A stretch of 64,000 bases of DNA from Apostichopus japonicus (taxonomy: Eukaryota; Echinodermata; Holothuroidea; Aspidochirotida; Stichopodidae): NCBI RefSeq assembly GCF_037975245.1, contig NC_092577.1, positions 32,247,398-32,311,397 of the forward strand, read 5' to 3'. Positions 59,118-64,000 of this stretch are shown here, piece by piece. The notes beneath the pieces are model-generated. The model was not told the DNA's origin. It ran no database searches and was given only the letters and a program-made list of their open reading frames with translations. The position numbers and the translations under genes are program-made. Position 1 is the first letter of the stretch; the number at the start of each line of letters is the position of its first letter.

Positions 59118-59210
59118 TGTGTCCGTTCCTTTGTAAGGTGTCGAGCCTTTACCCCCTGCCACACTGAATCCCAATCCATTGTTGTCCTTCGTTAGTCGGA
59201 CAGCAATTTT
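59118..59210 (-). CDS. SCRIB: SCRIB exon 2 (start of PDZ2)
   Basis: The acceptor is GTGTCTTTCAG. It encodes KIAVRLTKDNNGLGFSVAGG then KGSTPYKGTDT. NNGLGFSVAGGKGSTPY is the PDZ carboxylate-binding loop, most like Scribble PDZ2. The donor is ACA then GTAAGT. Phase 0 at both ends. Confidence 0.95.
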
Positions 59211-62187
59211 CTGAAAGACACAAACAGGGGCGAGACAATTCAGTAATAAAACTGAAGTCTAAGAAGAAGAAAAAAACACCCAATCAGGTTGGGAGGTCTT
59301 TTCTGAGAGAAAACTTTCTGTTGTCCAAAAAGATGACACCAAAAGTGGATGATAAATGCAAAATGATTATCAAGAAGTCTTTCGGATAATGTTTGGTCTC
59401 CTTGATTTAAATGCTCATCGGTTTGGGCAGAGTATATCTCTTACTACCAAGTGGAGGTAATAAAAAAACACCTATGTGAGACCTGCCATATCTTCCAGGT
59501 TAATCTTTCTTACTTGCAAAGTGCCATTGTCTTTGTTTTAAATTTTCCATGTTGATTTGTCCGTATGATATTAATTGCCGTTGGTTGATTCAATAACAGA
59601 CAATGTACCGACAGCAACTGCAACCTATATAACAAATGCCAAGCTTTGCTTAAAACAATTTTTACATCCGTTTTTAAAAATCAATTATTCGTAGAAGGTT
59701 TAGAAAAACAAATGGTTTTCTGCAATTTACAGATAAATTCATAAAGTTTGACAAAAACTGTAGGACACATGTAACAAATTCCTGTAGTTTTTAGTTCTTT
59801 GCTGGCAGTCGAATCAGCCTATCTTATTGACAATAAGGGGGGGGGGGTGTAGAGTTTAGGGATCTGTTACGTCCTGTTAACGATGCAATGCATAATAGGG
59901 CTTAAAATGCTGGAAAAGTCCTCCAATTAATAATAGCATATCTTCCATACAGTTACTTTCACAAACCTCCAATATTGAAACCCAATCACAATGGTTATTC
60001 AAATTTCAGTTCAAGAATTTGTCTAAACTGTCCAACCTTTCTTATTTCTATTAATATTCTCTGGCATGTTACTAACAATATGGTCTAAGAAACGGTGGCT
60101 TGGGAATTGAATTACATAAGACTAAGAAAACACTTAGTATTTGGGAGATATTGGGTGTGAATAATTTCGGAGGGGCTGCCATTGTATCAATTTGTGTTTT
60201 TTTGGTGCCACAAGGAGGTGAGACATTTCACTTTCCTATTGTATCTATTGATATAATTTCACTATGAAGGTCCAAAGTGTTGGCACTGACAAAAATGTCA
60301 GTATTTGGTCCGATCTTTAAAGAACTTTGATTCAGTACTTGCAAGACAGAAATATAAACATCATCAAATGTCTAAGAAAACATGGCTTTATGATAATTAA
60401 ACTTACTAAAGTCTTAGACTTTGTGAGTGATGGGACCTTAAGACCTGTGATATATTCCAAACAGTATATTTCTTTCTTAGCTACTTGGGGTCTATCACCA
60501 CTAATATCTCAAAGAATGGTACTAGTTGGGTTTTCTGCTCATTAAAGGGGGCATAAACCGAACCATTACCTGTAAGCTTATATGACAGAAATCTTTGTGG
60601 AGAAAAACTCCGCTAAACAGTTTATCTTGCTCAAATTAGGGAGATGTCTTTGTTACAAAAAGTTATGTCTGGGAGTTGACATATTGTAAATCTGTGATGT
60701 CATAGGGCCACTAGGATGTGAAAGTTTTGTACTTTTTCTTACTTTCTCTATTCATATTGTCAAGGTGGAATTTTAAACAGTGTTGAACCAGAAACCGATG
60801 CCATCATCAGGTTATTTTTGACTACCTTCAATAGTTTTTATTCAGCATTTACAAAACCCATCTTCATTATAGAATAATAAAAGTTGTATTAATTAAAGAA
60901 ACACATAATTAACTGCATGGAGCACATGTGGCTTGATGATGTCATAGTTCGACTTGATCAAGTCTTCAGTATTGTGAGTGAAAGCTGTTATATCTCTCAT
61001 ATTTTTCGTAGCTGTTAGAGGGCGATCTTCATAATCGTTACCACCTCTATCATATAGACGAATAATGAATTTTGTGTCTCGGCATCTGTAAATGTTATTT
61101 GTATGACAGGTTACTATCTTGTCTGAATTAACTTTTCTTTTGGAAATTGAAAAGCTCCCAAAAAACAGCCAAAAATGTCAATATCAGGTCACCATGGTAA
61201 CACTTGTGATCAAAGAATTTTTACAACTTTGACTAACACTTCTATCCTATTGGAATTGCAGGCAGCCAAAATGTGTTCTTTTTCAAGCTGCATGGGTTTC
61301 TATTAAGAATATTATAGAGCTAAGTGACCAAATTTCAAGCATAAGTTTTGTTTATAAAATTTATTGTCATCTTTAATGAGGGTAGTCCTGCTCAGTTAAT
61401 CCAGGAAATCACAAGGAAATATTGAAAATTCTTGATATTGTTAAGAGCTGAGTTGATTTATGCTGGCATTAAAGTCGTCGGAAATGTTTAGGAAAACTGT
61501 CAGAACCGATCCTTTTTAATCGCTAATCAACGATGTCGATTAAAGAAGAACAAAAAAAGTGATAAATAGATGCAGGCTGTCTGATAGAGCTGTTCAACTG
61601 TTATTATGTCGTACCTAAGGTTACTAGAGATTGCAACATAGATGGTGGAGCAAACTCAAAGTGATAGTTTGAACAGTTAAAATTATTTTCAAGAGACAGT
61701 TTGAAGACAAAAACACTGAAAAAGAAGAGCATTTTATTTTCCTCCATGAAGTCAAAATGAGAACAAAATAAATTATTTCTTGCAAATTACGACAGAAGCT
61801 AGCAAAGATTGGATTTGAAAGTATTTTATCGTCGATAAAGATGTAAATATATCTTTAAATAGGTTTTTTTTTCTTCCTTTCTTTTTGCAGTTACAAATTG
61901 TTTTTAAGGGTTAAAAAACTTTGAAAACCGTTAGCTTTGATAAACACTTCACACGAGGTTGAAAAAGGGTAAAAAAAAATGGGTGGCAAGATGGAAAAGA
62001 GAGAAAAAAAGGAAAAGAGAAATGTGGGGTGAAAAAAAAGAGATTAAATCAAAATACTGCAGCATGCAAGGCAACAAAGCATGAAAAAAAAGGGCCAGCC
62101 AAGGTTGTAATATGCATGGTATGCACAGCTCTTGAATATGCATCAACTAATTGATATGCACAGCTCCATGAATATGGATCAACTGAC
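59211..62187 (-). other. SCRIB intron; nothing recognised but one short dispersed repeat
   Basis: About 3 kb of AT-rich sequence. A 34-bp word at 61363-61396 also occurs at 62881-62914. A 72-codon frame near 60327 lacks recognisable features. Confidence 0.5.
61363..61396 (+). repeat. Short dispersed repeat, copy 1
   Basis: ATTGTCATCTTTAATGAGGG then TAGTCCTGCTCAGT. It is shared with 62881-62914 with one mismatch. Flanking sequence is not shared. Confidence 0.75.
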
Positions 62188-62307
62188 CTCCTTCACCAGG
62201 TGAAATTTAGGTTCTGGGGCAAACGAGACCCCATGTTTTTCCCACCGCTCATCCTGAATATGATTTTGTTCTACAATCTCGCCCGTTGGCGTTTGGTCCA
62301 CTCTCGG
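62188..62307 (-). CDS. SCRIB: SCRIB exon 1 of those seen (linker before PDZ2)
   Basis: The acceptor is TCATTTTCCAG. It encodes 40 residues from PRVDQTPTGEIVEQNHIQDE to PKFHLVKE. It reads directly in phase 0 into the PDZ2 start. It is not itself a PDZ, so it is most likely the PDZ1-PDZ2 linker. The donor is GAG then GTCAGT. Preceding exons (PDZ1, leucine-rich repeats) are outside the window. Confidence 0.85.
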
Positions 62308-64000
62308 CTGGAAAATGAGAATGAGGTGAGCCATGAGGTTATGAATATGCATTAAGGTTTGGTCGTGACTATGCATAGAGTATACGAATATGCAAAAGCA
62401 GGTGCTGATATAAAATGTAGTAGAGTACACAGTGTACACACTAAATAGGCTCACAAAGTAAAGAAAATAAAGAGATTTGGAGGTGGTGGAAAAAAAGTGA
62501 CTATACCCAACCCAATCCATCATATCTGATAATTTTGTTTCTTTCGTTATTTTCTGAAAGGTTTTTATTTAACTATGGAACTATGGAAGTCAGGAAAGAA
62601 GTCAGTGTTTGACTCTATTGCAAGCAAAGTTTTATAATGCGGCCTTCTATTGACTACAACCAAAATAACATCTCTGATTGCTTTCATTGGATAAAATACC
62701 AAACATTACTTTAAGAAAGATGTTTTGATGAGTTTTTTTCCAATAATTGCACATGTTTTCATTCAAACTTTTGTGCACACAAATTGGAGAAATATGCTTC
62801 TGTTTTTTAAAGTCACATCAGTATCACATGATATGCAATCTGTGACTGAAAATAAATGACAATTTTTAATATTTTTTATAATTGTCATCTTTAACGAGGG
62901 TAGTCCTGCTCAGTGCAGAAGCACTGCTTTCCTGAGGAGCCCTCAATCTTAGCTAACATCACTGGTTAACACTATAAACAAGCGCAAATTATGCTTGCAC
63001 TATGTATGTCATCATACGAAGACTTTTGAAGTCTTTTTGGCAATCTAATCCAATCCGCATTTTGATTGATGATTTCTTTCGGGAAATCAAATCAGACACC
63101 CGAAATGCTGTGACAGCTTCCAGCAAATTTTTAATCTGTTAGATTTTGACAAAGACCCAAAATAATTGCATTCACTGACGTAAACAACCATAAGTAACTT
63201 CTGCCATGGGGCAAATTTCCTGGACAAAAACTTGTTCTATTTTTACTTTTGATTTCATTGTTATTTTTGCACTTTTTGATTATATACTTCTCCACTTTAT
63301 TTTCATCACAAATATGTACAATTCTCAAAATATCCCACTCATAATATCCTGCTTTTTGTGAAAAGTAGATAGAGAGCCCTTTTCCTTGTTTCTATTCCTA
63401 TCTGTCCCTTTCTATTTATCTTTCTTTGCTTGCAATGCAGCTAGCTCCAAGATTAAAGTTGGTGCATAATTTGCAGCCACCACATGCAAAGTTATCATTA
63501 AAAAATGGAAAAATAGTAAGAAAAGAAATTAAAAATTAAAAAAACCCATAAATCATCATGCAAAAATAGACTAAGCAAACTATTATTGAAAGTAAATACA
63601 AACCGCCGCATATGATTACAGAAAAGCTGATTAAAAATAGTTTGAAGCATTAGTCGCTTTTGGTACCATTTTTGTTTTCAAGAGACCACTAATTTGGGGA
63701 GCAAAAAGGACGGGGAGAGAGGGGGGGCTTTACCCCTGTGTTTCCTTGAGAAACCATGGGATTATTAGAGTAATGGTAGTAACAGAAGTGTGAATCTGGG
63801 TGAAGGTTTTTTTTTTAGGGAGGTGGGGGGGGGGTTTGAAATATCCCAGAAAAGGAACTTCTGGAGATGATTGAGGAGTGTTGATGAAAACAGGATCTAG
63901 AGTCACGACAATCGGAGAGATGATAGAAGAAGACGAAGAAGAATGACTGGTTTAAGAGATTCACAAAAGTGAAGGAAAACTATCACAAAGTTTCACATGA
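62308..64000 (-). other. SCRIB intron running off the window
   Basis: No PDZ1 exon is found up to the right edge. It contains several ATGCAAAT/ATGCATA-rich stretches near 62340-62400 and the short dispersed repeat at 62881. Confidence 0.55.
62881..62914 (+). repeat. Short dispersed repeat, copy 2
   Basis: It matches 61363-61396 with one mismatch. It is followed by CAGTGCAGAAGCACTG, a hairpin-forming palindrome, and by GAGGAGCCCTC, which mirrors the GAGGGTAG start. This suggests a small foldback element of about 50 bp. Confidence 0.7.

Larger units (their letters stand above)
31910..62307 (-). other. SCRIB: SCRIB gene (3' portion, 19 exons)
   Basis: Scribble is a membrane-associated scaffold (leucine-rich repeats plus four PDZ domains) that works with Dlg and Lgl in epithelial polarity. 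It binds C-terminal PDZ ligands at cell junctions. Here 19 minus-strand exons with GT-AG borders join in one frame (801 codons plus stop). They give PDZ2, PDZ3, PDZ4 and a charged, proline-rich tail. Diagnostic features are GPLGLSIVGG with DHSS in PDZ3, EKLGISIRGG in PDZ4, INSIDRE after PDZ4, and the tail motifs SKKVALV and RPMSPSEKRAQDAEE followed by RMKDLEDDAL, all placed as in vertebrate Scribble. Each PDZ keeps the HxxAV helix typical of class I ligand binding. The leucine-rich repeats and PDZ1 are outside the window. Additional or alternative small exons could be missed. Confidence 0.95.

Overview
This is an animal (metazoan) nuclear genome window. It is AT-rich, has long introns with GT-AG splice sites, and is full of retroelements, non-autonomous DNA transposons, satellites and microsatellites. 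No ribosomal or tRNA gene is visible. The gene content and the repeat style fit a marine invertebrate such as an echinoderm, but that taxon guess is inference only.

The main gene is on the minus strand, from about 62.3 kb down to 31.9 kb. It is the 3' two-thirds of the polarity scaffold Scribble (SCRIB). I could chain 19 exons; their splice phases all agree and their lengths sum to 2,406 bp, i.e. 801 codons plus stop. They encode the PDZ1-PDZ2 linker, PDZ2, PDZ3, PDZ4 and the long C-terminal tail. The leucine-rich repeats and PDZ1 must lie beyond the right edge. Several introns carry young tandem arrays, three of which start within about 15 nt of a 5' splice site. One array repeats the exon end and splice donor itself.

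The left third is repeat-rich. Bases 1-2930 are a satellite-like array with a unit of about 337 bp. Bases 2.9-8.1 kb are intergenic with TA microsatellites and small inverted repeats. At 8.16-9.11 kb there is one unrecognised 316-aa gene on the minus strand, rich in RRxS motifs.

From 10.4 to 19.7 kb a unit of about 1.9 kb is present twice in tandem. Because the two copies serve as each other's empty site, insertions can be read directly: a 383-bp hAT-like element, a 4.1-kb Penelope-like retroelement, and a 296-bp hAT-like element. Both unit copies end at the same 8-bp site, GTCTAGAT, and each has a different hAT-like element inserted there. A fifth hAT-like element, with another nested inside it, sits at 20.2-21.5 kb. 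The Penelope-like element has an intact reverse transcriptase plus GIY-YIG open reading frame, an inverted partial copy at its 5' side and hammerhead ribozyme motifs. Two short 5'-truncated relatives lie in SCRIB introns at 40.8 and 52.8 kb.

From 21.5 to 31.9 kb I see no convincing gene; it lies 3' of SCRIB and may include its 3' UTR.
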